64,000 nt of DNA from Mermis nigrescens (Eukaryota; Nematoda; Enoplea; Mermithida; Mermithidae), in the NCBI GenBank assembly GCA_036768485.1, contig JAVLUZ010000755.1:124001-188000 (forward strand), in the 5' to 3' direction. How positions within the stretch are numbered: position 1 is the first letter of the stretch; each line of letters begins with the position of its first letter. The notes beneath the pieces are model-generated. The model worked only from the letters and a program-made list of their open reading frames with translations. It searched no databases and was not told the DNA's origin. Positions 34,001-38,384 of the stretch are shown here, in pieces. Both the position numbers and the translations under genes were made by a program.

Positions 34001-35539
34001 AGCACGCGTGTAACAGGAGGGATGTAGGGATTCCCAATCTTATCGGTTGTTTCCCATCCCCCAAAGTCAGAAATATTTGACCCCTCATTCTGTTACATGT
34101 GTTTTTTGGCCATTTTTACGTCTTTTTTTTGTCATTTTTGGTCAAAAATTGAAGATCATTTAACATCGACCCCCCTAGAAATGGCCGACTACTCTCACCC
34201 AAAATTTCGAGCTGTTCCATGTCTGTTTCGGAGGTTAAAAACCTGCGCCCACATATTTACGGTACCTACCTGGCAGATACTGGCGTGTTTTCAGAGACGG
34301 GAAAACGATAGGACTCCTGAAAAAATTGGGGCGATCTGGTGCCCACTTTGACGTCCAATTTGGCCACGTCACTGACCCTACTGCTGGCATTTTGCCAAGT
34401 CCGATCGTGAGCCTGTACATATACCGAATAAGAGCGATTCGGCTCATAGCGAGTCAGGGCCGTTTTCACTCGGCCGCTTTTGGCATCGATGGTGAACGTG
34501 TCGGGTGCTAAAATACGTTAATTAATAAGACGGGCGGGCCTAGCCGATTTTTTTTTAAATTACCATATGAAGTAATTTTTTAAATCATCAAACTTTTGCT
34601 TCATTAACTTTTCAGGCAGATTTAGGGATGCTTTGGCGTTATTTTTATCTTTACATATCTATTATGTTAATTCTTTTTAAAGCCGCATTTATAACCCACT
34701 TAATACATGCCCAAAAAGACAATATTTGCATTAGAAAGGCATCAGAAACTTATCCCATAATCACAGCAAGAGTGAAATAATGAAATAATGAAAAGATAAA
34801 CGAAAGAAAAAAATTTTAAAAATGGAAAAATAAAAAAACGAAAGTCTTTTAAAAAAATTGATTGATATCGTCATACCGTTAATTTGACCTAAGATTTTTT
34901 CCTGGTTCATTGACAAATTCGTCATCGAGTTGTCATTACACGCAAGCAACACATAAATACGAAAGTATCGAAAATACATAAATACGAAAATACAAAATCG
35001 AGTATTCACGATCAAGCAAGACTCGGCTAATCTTGGAGCAAACCACCGCAAACTATCTAGGCAATAAATCGTTTTATATAATTGAATTTCAGTTCTGACA
35101 AAACGATATAAAAATGTGTTTATACAATATAAAAAATTTGAAAAAATTATCAATGAAAAATTCGTAATTTATTCCTCTATAGTAAGCAAGGACAGCAAAT
35201 CCGTGGCCTCCACTTTATTCATGGTCCTAACCTTAGCCTTGATAGCAAATTCGAATAAAAAATAAAAAAGTATCGTTAATCATGAAATAAATTAAATAAA
35301 TAAAAAATTCCAGCCAAAATAAAAGCGGACATCGGAACTCTTACGTTCAGTGCTAATGAGTTTATATTCAACCTCTTCGTCGCCATCCCCCTCCTCATCT
35401 TTAGCTACAAATTTATACACTGTGTATCCGAACGGGACTTCTTCGGGAACCACGGCCAAAAATGGCGCCGGCTGGTTGACGAATTTTGGCTTTTCGTCCA
35501 CGTCTTGCACGCTTATTGAAACCCTCTGAGGTATTTCCT
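431..35539 (-). CDS. CadN: N-cadherin-like protein (CadN), partial, 18 exons
   Basis: Join on the minus strand: 35539-35345, 34507-34270, 33214-32988, 31002-30856, 29144-28942, 27799-27583, 25341-25195, 24310-24204, 22593-22417, 21074-20987, 19297-19080, 17783-17628, 13293-13226, 12507-12354, 11099-10905, 8488-8302, 4738-4595, 546-431. Every junction has AG/GT borders and matching phase. The roughly 994 residues form tandem extracellular cadherin repeats with linkers such as LTDVNDNDPVF, VEDENDNSPEF, LRDKNDNVPKF and VQDINDNAPYF, DxD/DRE calcium-binding motifs and LDYE strands. The match is specifically to arthropod CadN (DN-cadherin): the Cys pair in DDSSCC followed by IIHTS, the PVW linker and the GPN segment are all shared in order. 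It mediates calcium-dependent homophilic adhesion at the cell surface, in arthropods mainly in neurons and mesoderm. No signal peptide, membrane segment or cytoplasmic tail is in the window. Divergence from insects is considerable, so orthology is inferred. Confidence 0.88.
965..2351 (+). repeat. Dispersed repeat, copy 1 (pair of 35,755-37,435)
   Basis: Colinear and diverged from 35,755-37,435. Shared landmarks in order include CGAAGACAAAAATGAGTG, TTACTTCGATTT, CTGGTTCCTATRCTTAGT and the end GTTCGCTGGG. Unlike copy 2, it lacks the GC-rich left terminus, so it looks 5'-truncated or decayed. No protein-coding capacity is seen. Confidence 0.75.
3050..3365 (+). repeat. Family B repeat, internally deleted
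   Basis: Same order of segments as the full copy at 20,411-20,833 (CACRATTTTTT, CTGCATTATATCACTTTTAACAC, then the closing CTGACCCYTCAG). About 110 bp including the GGCGC hairpin segment are missing. It is followed directly by a family G fragment. Confidence 0.7.
4085..4578 (+). repeat. Family F repeat with internal tandem duplication
   Basis: F-type start (ACGTGTTTGGGGGTCC, AGAATG, GAGGCAAAAATGGAGGCC) and F-type end (ACCGGCTGCCCTCCCCC). In between, TTTTTGATG units are tandem and a block with GATGTCAGATTGACCCCG occurs twice (near 4,360 and 4,498). The repeat ends only about 15-20 nt from the exon 17 donor site. Confidence 0.65.
4595..4738 (-). CDS. CadN: CadN exon 17 of the window
   Basis: Acceptor tttggtag at 4739-4740, strong donor AAAA|GTGAGT at 4594. 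It encodes LTKVQIIVQDINDNAPYF, a canonical calcium-binding EC linker (DINDN), then the start of the next repeat ending TVKAHDLDK. Phase: two leading bases, one trailing base, both matched by neighbours. Confidence 0.92.
4965..5216 (+). repeat. Family F repeat
   Basis: Recognised by the order GGGGGCTAGAC, AATGGGGAAAAC, GAGGGCAAAAATGG, TGCTTGAAATTAAGCAGAAACTG, TTGGCCAAAAAAGCTCAAATTG and a closing GACC block. The same order occurs at 39,000 and 57,930. It abuts the family B copy at 5,217. Confidence 0.6.
5217..5636 (-). mobile_element. Family B element, inverted, complete
   Basis: 420 bp, reverse orientation relative to 20,411. It is flanked by ATCATGCT (5208-5215) and ATCATGCT (5637-5644), an 8-9 bp target-site duplication. 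It carries a decayed GCGCTTCGCGCC hairpin near 5,370. No open frame of note. Confidence 0.8.
6510..7060 (+). repeat. Two adjoining family F repeats
   Basis: Two successive F-type units (about 6510-6780 and 6780-7060). Each has the GTGGG...GARTCTRGAC start, the GAGGCAAAATGNAGG middle, a TTTACGTAGTTTTA-like block and a CCCAAAAAAGCTC block. The units differ enough to be independent insertions rather than a recent tandem duplication. Confidence 0.55.
7164..8220. mobile_element. hAT-like non-autonomous element, 1.06 kb
   Basis: Inverted ends TAGAGCTGTACCGGGGCC (left) and, reverse-complemented, TAGAGCCCTATCGGGGCC (right). The 8-bp flanks ATTTATTT (7156-7163) and ATTTATTT (8221-8228) are identical. 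The inside holds an (AAT)n microsatellite and an F-type fragment (7735-8000). No transposase frame is seen; long open frames here are only AAT-repeat translations. Confidence 0.8.
7285..7494. repeat. (AAT)n microsatellite
   Basis: About 210 bp of imperfect AAT/ATT trinucleotides with TGA/GAT interruptions. The poly-Asn and poly-Ile open frames on the two strands are artefacts of the repeat. Confidence 0.97.
8302..8488 (-). CDS. CadN: CadN exon 16 of the window
   Basis: Acceptor tttgtttag at 8489-8490. It encodes ITYSILPGP, FRIDSKTGAVYPL, the calcium-coordinating SFDREKNDS and QAEDGAPSDLPG, then STGPNK. This is the CadN segment FEINLQSGEIF / FDREKKGAY / EARDGAPS / NGPN. The 3' border is uncertain: donors at 8301 (GTAGCG), 8304 (GTTGTA) and 8322 (GTCCTA) all leave phase 1 and all join in frame to exon 17. 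I chose 8302. Confidence 0.85.
9222..9476 (+). repeat. Direct repeat pair of about 60 bp
   Basis: Two diverged copies, about 9222-9282 and 9418-9476. Each contains TAACACGGATAC, a CACGAGT/CAAGTRC block, TATTGCT and GAATCAGCCTCT. They are separated by about 135 bp. A third partial copy of AATCAGCCTC follows near 9,500. Confidence 0.75.
9886..9987. repeat. Inverted repeat / palindromic MITE
   Basis: The left arm GAGACGCACGAAGTGCG and the right arm GACGCACTTCCGTGCGTCTC are inverted copies, and each arm is itself nearly palindromic. The spacer contains TGACGTCAC and TACGTCACGGACGTC. No flanking duplication could be fixed. Confidence 0.75.
10905..11099 (-). CDS. CadN: CadN exon 15 of the window
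   Basis: Acceptor ctcgtag at 11100-11101, donor GAC|GTAAAA at 10904, phase 0 at both ends (65 codons). It encodes DMRNGVSKDK, the calcium linker MVKLRDKNDNVPKF, then TVVARDNDQRAEF. It matches the fly CadN order VYIMLEDVNDEIPLF ... VNAIDKDG. Confidence 0.9.
11100..12353. other. CadN intron, AT-rich
   Basis: Mostly AT-rich unique sequence. At 12,060-12,195 it contains a degenerate tandem array of (ATATTAAA)n. No coding signal and no complete mobile element recognised. Confidence 0.65.
12354..12507 (-). CDS. CadN: CadN exon 14 of the window
   Basis: Acceptor ggtttag at 12508-12509, donor AAA|GTAAAA at 12353. It encodes MRNGQKPNANSN, FQTKRNGNDWVVIRNLKPLDYEK and YELTVSAK. This corresponds to the CadN segment TFYLQQRPDNGDTWADIKVNHPLDYES, a length- and motif-specific match. 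It starts with one base completing a Ser codon from exon 13. Confidence 0.9.
12508..13225. other. CadN intron with two related repeats
   Basis: Holds two diverged copies of one repeat (about 12,586-12,770 and 12,880-13,065). Both contain TTTTTTGCRATTTT, TGGATRNRGCYNGAYGAGAAACG and a TTTTTGA block. Similar sequence recurs at 47,990-48,200. It fills most of the intron. Confidence 0.55.
13226..13293 (-). CDS. CadN: CadN exon 13 of the window (68-bp exon)
   Basis: Short exon found by protein continuity. Acceptor tttcatttag at 13294-13295, donor TTACAG|GTGAAG at 13225. It encodes INNVFFECYAVSGTSRSN and PIAY, the CadN segment VVSIKASSGIEGNPTVFYR. Phase is 0 at the start and two bases at the end, exactly bridging exons 12 and 14. 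Without it about 22 residues of the EC repeat would be missing. Confidence 0.87.
14295..14740 (-). mobile_element. Family C hAT-type MITE, inverted
   Basis: 446 bp. Its ends are CACTGTTTTTTTTATTC and GTACAAGAAAAACACTG (the inverse of CAGTGTTTTTTGTAC). It contains two GGCGCTTCGCGCC hairpins (about 14,424 and 14,515). The 8-bp flanks (CTCTTTTT / CTCTCTTG) are only partly conserved, so the copy is old. Confidence 0.8.
15400..15752 (+). repeat. Family E repeat
   Basis: Begins CAAACATGATCTTGAGGGG and ends CAGAATTCCCAAGCTGTG. The shared core order is a run of C, GCTCTAGAAAGATAG, AGAAACGCCGAAAAATGATG and TCGTTTTTGAG, as in the copy at 31,649. It runs directly into an inverted F. Confidence 0.65.
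15770..16065 (-). repeat. Family F repeat, inverted
   Basis: Reverse orientation: it starts GCATAGATGCACAGCATGGCC, then GACCGGTYTGAGGGGGCCAA, GAGCCAAAATGACC, TTTTGTCTCATTTTCCC, CCATTCTGGGAGTCTAGAC and ends CCCCCACATGC. This mirrors the forward copies at 39,000 and 57,930. Confidence 0.6.
16420..16584 (+). mobile_element. Family D hAT-type MITE
   Basis: 165 bp with inverted ends CAGGCACGTAGC / GCTACGTGCCTG and a perfect 8-bp target-site duplication CTTTTTTG (16412-16419 and 16585-16592). The core AAATTCAGAAAAATCGGAAA is shared with the copy at 21,146. Confidence 0.92.
16985..17585 (+). repeat. Short diverged repeat, three copies
   Basis: Copies near 16,985, 17,363 and 17,528 share CAATYSNAYAGYAATCGGYTTAGC followed by an RCACAGNTT/GGGCTTAAC block. 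They lie about 150-380 bp apart. There are no terminal repeats; they could be remnants of a tandem array. Confidence 0.55.
17628..17783 (-). CDS. CadN: CadN exon 12 of the window
   Basis: Acceptor acaaaag at 17784-17785, donor GTGCAG|GTTGTT at 17627, phase 0 at both ends (52 codons). It encodes FLAVASDNGKVPRSSQARVI, VDVAEAAQHYPVWQEH and EVVLDEDVQ. The linker lacks DxNDN, like the RANNPPVWDH linker of fly CadN at the same position, which supports the assignment. Confidence 0.88.
17784..19079. other. CadN intron
   Basis: AT-rich. Contains family A (18,400-18,593) and a direct repeat pair at 18,784-18,865 and 18,910-18,985 sharing AAACACAAAAAATT and CGGTTTTTGGCCAC. No coding signal. Confidence 0.6.
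18400..18593 (-). mobile_element. Family A hAT-type MITE
   Basis: 194 bp, starting CAGGGGCGGATTTAGG and ending CCTGGATCCGCCACTC. It has a perfect 8-bp target-site duplication ATTGGATG (18392-18399 and 18594-18601). It is inverted relative to the copies at 197 and 22,995. Confidence 0.93.
19080..19297 (-). CDS. CadN: CadN exon 11 of the window
   Basis: Acceptor atcatttag at 19298-19299, donor GCAGAG|GTAATT at 19079. It encodes RATYEATISRSMPIGQSVL, TVFADDRDGPNNSKITYSL and YFRINDKGGEIILTSRIQAE. The leading two bases complete the Asp of EFD with exon 10. It matches the CadN segment FDRQKYVENVKQDASIG ... ASDEDADNNGAIVYSL. Confidence 0.9.
19298..20986. other. CadN intron
   Basis: AT-rich. It includes a GC-rich repeat fragment (19,840-19,960, with CACACGCCCACGTGTGGGG) and a complete family B element (20,411-20,833). 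No coding signal. Confidence 0.6.
20411..20833 (+). mobile_element. Family B element, complete
   Basis: 423 bp, starting CATAGGTGCACAAGG and ending CTATGTGCATGTGTG. It has a perfect 8-bp target-site duplication CTTGCAAT (20403-20410 and 20834-20841). Inside is a GGCGCGAAGTGCCGG hairpin near 20,673. Non-coding. Confidence 0.9.
20987..21074 (-). CDS. CadN: CadN exon 10 of the window
   Basis: Acceptor ttttttag at 21075-21076, donor ATTCG|GTACTT at 20986. It encodes ATDKGVRPLIGFCHF and the calcium linker VTVEDENDNSPEF, parallel to ATDQGDPSLEGVCSF / EITDVNDNPPLF of CadN, including the mid-strand Cys. 88 bp, phase 0 to 1. Confidence 0.9.
21146..21320 (+). mobile_element. Family D hAT-type MITE
   Basis: 175 bp with ends CAGGCACGTATC / GCTACGTGCCTG. 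The flanks ATAGTATG and ATAGTAGG match 7 of 8. It shares the core AAATTCAGAAAAATCGGAAA with 16,420-16,584. Confidence 0.9.
21480..21725 (+). repeat. Family F repeat
   Basis: F order: TAGGCGCGTGAGGG, GGAAAAATGGAGCAAAAATG, AAAGTGCTCGAAATTAACCA, TAAAGTAGTTTTATTG, GGTCGTTTTGTTCA and a C-run with GACCACGCTGAGCAT. Borders are approximate. Confidence 0.55.
22417..22593 (-). CDS. CadN: CadN exon 9 of the window
   Basis: Acceptor tttgttag at 22594-22595, donor GTAAAG|GTATGC at 22416, phase 0 at both ends (59 codons). It encodes the calcium motif EATDNDSGQNGDIVYSL, then FVINATSGELWAS and FDREERPFEDVTVK. This is the CadN order TDEDKGVNGQVKYSI / FTVDEETGEVS / FDREGDDG. Confidence 0.92.
22594..24203. other. 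CadN intron
   Basis: Holds family A (22,995-23,189) and an F fragment (about 23,380-23,615). The remainder is AT-rich and no coding signal is seen. Confidence 0.6.
22995..23189 (+). mobile_element. Family A hAT-type MITE
   Basis: 195 bp, starting CAGTGGCGGATCCAGG and ending TAAATCCGCCCCTG. It has a perfect 8-bp target-site duplication CACTCATG (22987-22994 and 23190-23197). Confidence 0.95.
24204..24310 (-). CDS. CadN: CadN exon 8 of the window
   Basis: Acceptor tttccaag at 24311-24312, donor ATTAAA|GTAAGC at 24203. It encodes VKDINNNKPVFRDCESYSK and VTEGKHKNLLIIK. The linker has DINNN rather than DVNDN, so one calcium ligand is altered. The conserved CadN sequence KPVFKDCSTYYPKVEEG is clearly recognisable. 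Confidence 0.9.
24311..25194. other. CadN intron
   Basis: AT-rich. Contains a (TAAA)n microsatellite at 25,001-25,074. No other structure or coding signal. Confidence 0.65.
25001..25074 (+). repeat. (TAAA)n microsatellite
   Basis: About 18 uninterrupted TAAA units, with slightly imperfect edges. Confidence 0.98.
25195..25341 (-). CDS. CadN: CadN exon 7 of the window
   Basis: Acceptor atcgtag at 25342-25343, donor GTCG|GTGAGA at 25194. It encodes LIKLTEGVQPTHLHEQDSYE, LDVVAVDDSSCCTPKSP and IIHTSKAKVRV. The adjacent Cys pair and the IHTS motif reproduce DDGSCCVNGDQTIHTS of insect CadN, the single most diagnostic match in this gene. Confidence 0.93.
25342..27582. other. CadN intron
   Basis: Contains E-like fragments (25,540-26,160), a complete family C MITE (26,624-27,068) and a G-like fragment (27,120-27,290). 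The rest is AT-rich, with no coding signal. Confidence 0.6.
26624..27068 (+). mobile_element. Family C hAT-type MITE, complete
   Basis: 445 bp between identical 8-bp flanks TGTGGACT (26616-26623 and 27069-27076). Ends are CAGTGTTTTTTATTG and ATACAAAAACGACTG. It contains two copies of the GGCGCGAAGCGCC hairpin (26,838 and 26,928). This copy fixes the family as hAT-like (8-bp duplication, CAGTG ends). Confidence 0.93.
27583..27799 (-). CDS. CadN: CadN exon 6 of the window
   Basis: Acceptor acgctcag at 27800-27801, donor ATACGG|GTGTGG at 27582. It encodes VHIKTLNVNDEAPFF, TDYVAEDAQGNTPILY, the calcium motif QAQDPDRDQVKYAFL and HFEIDRDT. It starts in phase 0 and its last base completes Gly with exon 7. 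It matches CadN KNKNDEEPKFS ... VASDKDGDNVRFGFV. Confidence 0.92.
27800..28941. other. CadN intron, AT-rich
   Basis: About 1.1 kb. AT-rich sequence without a recognisable repeat copy or coding signal. Confidence 0.6.
28942..29144 (-). CDS. CadN: CadN exon 5 of the window
   Basis: Acceptor ttttgtag at 29145-29146, donor ACTCAG|GTGAAA at 28941. It encodes SARDKDSGENAKLTYSL, FTIDPGGIVSPRLKLDAD and FLVTAADNGEPSRSATTQ. It aligns with CadN AMDSDSGSNAEIEYLV / FAVDSNGIIVNNKQLDAD / TAKDKGEPPKSG. Confidence 0.93.
29145..30855. other. CadN intron
   Basis: E-like fragments at 29,430-29,600 and 30,180-30,369 and a complete inverted family E element (30,425-30,844) next to exon 4. The interval 29,640-30,080 is AT-rich with AAAGAGAAAAAG-type runs. 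No coding signal. Confidence 0.6.
30425..30844 (-). mobile_element. Family E element next to CadN exon 4
   Basis: 420 bp, inverted relative to 31,649. Ends are CAAACATGCACAGCATAGG and CCCCAGATCGTGCATG. The flanks TATGTCAG (30417-30424) and TACGTCAG (30845-30852) match 7 of 8. The right-hand flank lies inside the first 11 nt of the CadN intron, so insertion was immediately beside the donor GTACTG. Confidence 0.75.
30856..31002 (-). CDS. CadN: CadN exon 4 of the window
   Basis: Acceptor ttcatcag at 31003-31004, donor ACAAA|GTACTG at 30855. It encodes VAHEAGHKSSVPMEIEL, the calcium linker TDVNDNDPVF and TATVNEDHPIGQKILQ. It matches CadN ATEDSGG ... RVTDVNDNAPKF ... NVDEDIPLGTSIL. Confidence 0.92.
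31146..31356 (+). mobile_element. Family I MITE with internal 26-bp tandem repeats
   Basis: 211 bp with 19-bp perfect inverted ends CAGGCCCGGTCTTAGGCAT / ATGCCTAAGACCGGGCCTG. The flanks GCTGGGTT and GCTGAATT match 6 of 8. The inside holds three tandem units of GGTACCTCTCACAGGGCCCC plus A-rich spacer (about 31,264-31,337). It is much GC-richer than its surroundings. Confidence 0.88.
31649..32050 (+). mobile_element. Family E element, complete
   Basis: 402 bp, ends CATACATGATCTTGGG and CATACTGTGCATGTATG, perfect 8-bp target-site duplication CTCGGTAC (31641-31648 and 32051-32058). It contains a GGCGCTTCGCGCC hairpin at about 31,838 and C-rich blocks near its left end. Confidence 0.9.
32988..33214 (-). 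CDS. CadN: CadN exon 3 of the window
   Basis: Acceptor accggtag at 33215-33216, donor GCCG|GTAAAT at 32987. It encodes VAQVRAVSFINNPEQPIRF, AAFSMNEQTGVVHLAKNLDY and DDPQGLRLYKMA. It is comparable with CadN ISIKAKSFADREIRYTL / FNIGPTSGIVKLAKELDFED. The strand-connecting loop (residues about 28-45 of the exon) is longer than in flies. Confidence 0.9.
33215..34269. other. CadN intron
   Basis: AT-rich, with a family G-like repeat at about 33,960-34,235 (GTAACAGGAGGGATG..., TTTTTGGCCATTTTTACG). No other signal. Confidence 0.6.
34270..34507 (-). CDS. CadN: CadN exon 2 of the window
   Basis: Acceptor gtattttag at 34508-34509, donor GCCAG|GTAGGT at 34269. It encodes PDTFTIDAKSGRVKTALTRY, SVYVQAHDRTW and KVGTRSPQFFQESYRFPVSE. 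It matches CadN GRFEVDERSGVVRT ... KAEDQNG ... GGKRAPQFYMPSYEAEIPE. The linker lacks the DxNDN calcium motif, as in fly CadN. Confidence 0.92.
34508..35344. other. CadN intron
   Basis: AT-rich, 837 bp. It contains a 26-codon minus-strand frame (35,167-35,247) that faintly resembles a cadherin strand, but it has a stop, no donor, and exons 1 and 2 join in phase without it. Confidence 0.65.
35345..35539 (-). CDS. CadN: CadN exon 1 of the window (5'-most)
   Basis: Acceptor atattaag at 35540-35541, donor GAAC|GTAAGA at 35344. It encodes EEIPQRVSISVQDVDEKPKF, then VNQPAPFLAVVPEEVPFGY and KFVAKDEEGDGDEEVEYKL. It matches the CadN linker and strand EPPYFINRPLPMLAVV. It begins with two bases of a split codon, so earlier exons must exist upstream; I could not find them between here and the gap. 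Confidence 0.9.
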
Positions 35540-37932
35540 CTTAATATAAAACAATAATTAAGTTTGGTATCCGAAAAAGCATGCAGACTCCTTGAGCGAT
35601 AATTCAACCATAGAGATGCACCGCATGAACGGTCTGGGGGTCAGCCAGAGATCGACCGGGTAACCGGGTCCGGCCGGTCTTCAGGCGTCCGGGTCCGGTT
35701 TTTAGAGGCCGGGCCCGGGCCTAAATTATTATTTCTATTAGCTTGTTTGGAGAATACTTGTGCGTGCTCGGTTGTCGATAGAATTAATTCAATTAAAAAT
35801 GCAGAAAACGTAATTGAAAGAAGCTAGATTGAGCGTAGCAGCAAGTGACCGATTATTTGTAGATTCGATTATATAATATATTGTTGTTGATTACTCACTC
35901 TCTGTGTTATTCCGTCTCTATGCACTTTATTTATTTCCTCAATCTTTATTTGTGCGCACTAAATTCAAGTCTTCTCATTTAATTATACGTTTGTTTTCAC
36001 CTTTTATCTCAGCATAATATCATAAATCAGGTTGCAAATCATTATTTTTTAGAAGTTCTAAAAGATTTTAAAGTTTCATGAATTATCTTCAAAATTTTCG
36101 TCGCATTTTAAAGTATTTCAGTCATAATCTCAAACCTGTTTTTCTAATTCCTCTCTGATGGAGACTAAACTTGTCAAAGGTTTGCGCTCAGCATAATGCA
36201 GCTTATTTAGATGAGGTTGGACGACATACTTTTGCCTTAGTTTTAAAGCTCTATTACTTGCTATTTTTTCATAACGGATAAAAATGTTCGATTGTACACA
36301 AAATGAATACTCTTTTACCCAAGTACTACGCACATTTAAAAAGTTTTTATTTTTAAACAATATCCTATATTTAATGAATGGAGCTCACAATATAAAACGC
36401 TTAATTTATAATAAATTTCTTAATTTTCAACTTATTTCTTGATTTCTAATTAATTTCTGATTTCTTATCTTAATATCTTAATTCCATAATTAACTAATGA
36501 TCTTAATTTGCTCCTCATGTTCTTTCCTTTTTTTAAATAATGAAAGCAGCGAATTTTCTGCACAAAAAGAACAACATTTGAATTGCATGTACTGAACCAT
36601 TATTTAGAACACTGAGAGCTAAGAGAATCGAAGACAAAAATGAGTGGGGCAAGAAATTTGAAATAATTTTCATGTCTCAAAGACTTACTTCGATTTTCAC
36701 CTAACATTTATATTTTGAATCAATTTAAATGGTTCAGTAAATTTTTTGAGCTTCTTTTAGTTTTTTTTGTGGCATGAACTCTCGTCCTGACGATCTAGAT
36801 CAGTTCAGACATTTTGATGAGGATTGACTTCTTAGTAGCAAGAAACAGTTTTTTCAGTTTTCAGGACAATGGCTGATTTAGTAAACTGAAGTTATCACGA
36901 AATATCAACTATGCTCCTTCTGGAGTAAGTAAAATCAAGATACCAGAAATTTTCAATTAGCACACTGTGGAATACAATTTTCTGAAAACCTTGAAAAAAG
37001 ATCAATGCAGAACTATTTAATGCTTATCTACATATATTTTCTAAAACGTCACTGTAATCTGGCAGAAAAATTCGCAATTGAGCACTTATGCAGAAAGCTT
37101 CTTCTGATATTAATTAAAAATTAGATGGACTATTTCCCTTATGTTGCATCAGGTAAAGCCTGAAATATCTTAAAATAGTATCTTGATAAGCTAAGAGCTA
37201 AAAATTTAATACCAATTCCTCCACTGCTCAGATAAATACTAAATACTTCTACATCTCCTTCATATAACTATCTGCCTTGTTCTTAAACGTATGCACACAT
37301 CTAGTATCATATGCATATGCTTGTGTACTGGTTCCTATACTTAGTGCACATAAGGCCCAAGCCCGGGCCGGAGCCCGACTCCGGTGAAAAATTTCAAGCC
37401 CGGGTCCGGTCTTTTTCGTGCCCGGTTGTTCGCTGGGGTAAAACCGAGAGCTTTATTAAGCTCGAATCATACATGATAATCACAGAAATTTCCCAGAAAT
37501 GTTTTCAATCCTATCCCCAGAATTTGCGATTTTCCTCAAAATAATCGTGGAAAAAGAACTTCTTCAGCCTTCTTAGCTGTCTGTTTGCTAAAAAATGTCT
37601 AATTTCCAGATCCTCGCGCCATATACTTTTTGACCATATTTTATCGTAATTATTTTTTAGATTATAGACGCGATTTTTCCTTAGCCAACATCAGACATAA
37701 TTCAATAGAATTCATATCCGTTTTAGATTGCATATTTACTTTCGACATAACGATTCTATAATTAACAAACGTTTTTTAATCACAGCGTTATGCACAAAGC
37801 TATTTGCGATTAATTATTTTAAAAAATAGAGCTACTGCTTTCTCGCGATAAATTTTCCACCCAGACAGCCTTTCTTGGTTGGCTTTTTCGGCTTGTTTTG
37901 TCGGAAAAATTTAGTCTCCCATCTATTTCTAA
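35540..37932. other. Intergenic or long CadN intron, repeat-derived
   Basis: Dominated by the 1.8-kb element at 35,646-37,435. The remainder (37,440-37,930) is AT-rich with E-like fragments (37,490-37,630). No cadherin-like exon found. Confidence 0.55.
35646..37435 (+). mobile_element. hAT-like element with GC-rich ends; dispersed repeat copy 2
   Basis: 1.79 kb. Inverted ends: left CAGAGATCGACCGGGTAACC; right, reverse-complemented, CAGCGAACAACCGGGCACG. Both are followed by CCGGGTCCGG-type arrays. From 35,755 onward it is colinear with 965-2351. Flanks share only GGGT, so the target-site duplication is not proven. No transposase frame. Confidence 0.65.
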
Positions 37933-38127
37933 ATGAGTTCGTCAGACGGCTTTTTTCGAGTGCGCATTTGCGATCAAAGTGCGTTAAAACCACATGATGA
38001 AAAATGGCTAGCTATTAATTCAGAGCGTCAAAAAACAAGTGAATTAATCAACGACGATAGTCCGTCTAAAGGATTAATGCGCAGTTTTTGGCGCACGGGT
38101 CGTAAAAGAGTAATAAATCTCGTTACG
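37933..38127 (+). CDS. Candidate coding exon of unknown protein
   Basis: A 65-codon open frame beginning at ATG 37,933 and ending at a good donor ACG|GTATGT in phase 0. Composition is closer to the proven exons than to the surrounding AT-rich DNA. It encodes MSSSDGFFRVRICDQS, INDDSPSKGLMRSFWRTGRK and VINLVT. The segment KGLMRSFW loosely resembles a PCNA-interacting (PIP) box. I do not recognise a family. It could be a chance frame or part of a pseudogene. Reading on without splicing, the frame closes at 38,169. Confidence 0.3.
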
Positions 38128-38237
38128 GTATGTTTGAGCATTAAGGCTACAGTATGCAGGGCCAAGTGAGTAGGTAGCATCTATTGTTTATCATATAATT
38201 AATACCTCTTGAAAAGGATTCCTAACGATGCAAAGTA

Positions 38238-38384
38238 ATGAAAGAAACATGGATACTCGGGGAAAAACGCGCTAAATCAATGACTGGTAGGTTGGACGGT
38301 TTTTTTAAGCGACCTCCAGGCAAAAAAAGCGCGAAGAAGCGTAGATTAATCAACAATAAAACAATGAGGAGCCTCGACAATTAA
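38238..38384 (+). CDS. Candidate C-terminal exon with PIP-box-like, basic tail
   Basis: Open frame ATG 38,238 to TAA 38,384. It encodes EKRAKSMTGRLDGFFKRPPG followed by KKSAKKRRLINNK. TGRLDGFFK resembles the PCNA-binding motif near the C-terminus of FEN1 nucleases (TQGRLDxFFK), followed by a lysine/arginine nuclear-localisation-like tail. The first position of the motif is Thr instead of Gln. The phase does not join simply to the preceding candidate exon: the good donor at 38,128 leaves phase 0, while nearby acceptors need phase 1. It may therefore be a broken gene copy, or the intron borders may differ. Confidence 0.3.
   Translation: MKETWILGEKRAKSMTGRLDGFFKRPPGKKSAKKRRLINNKTMRSLDN

Noticed and set aside
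35167..35247. Minus-strand frame beginning EFAIKAKVRT that looks a little like a cadherin strand
   Set aside because: It has an in-frame stop and no donor, and exons at 35,345 and 34,507 join in phase with full continuity to CadN without it.
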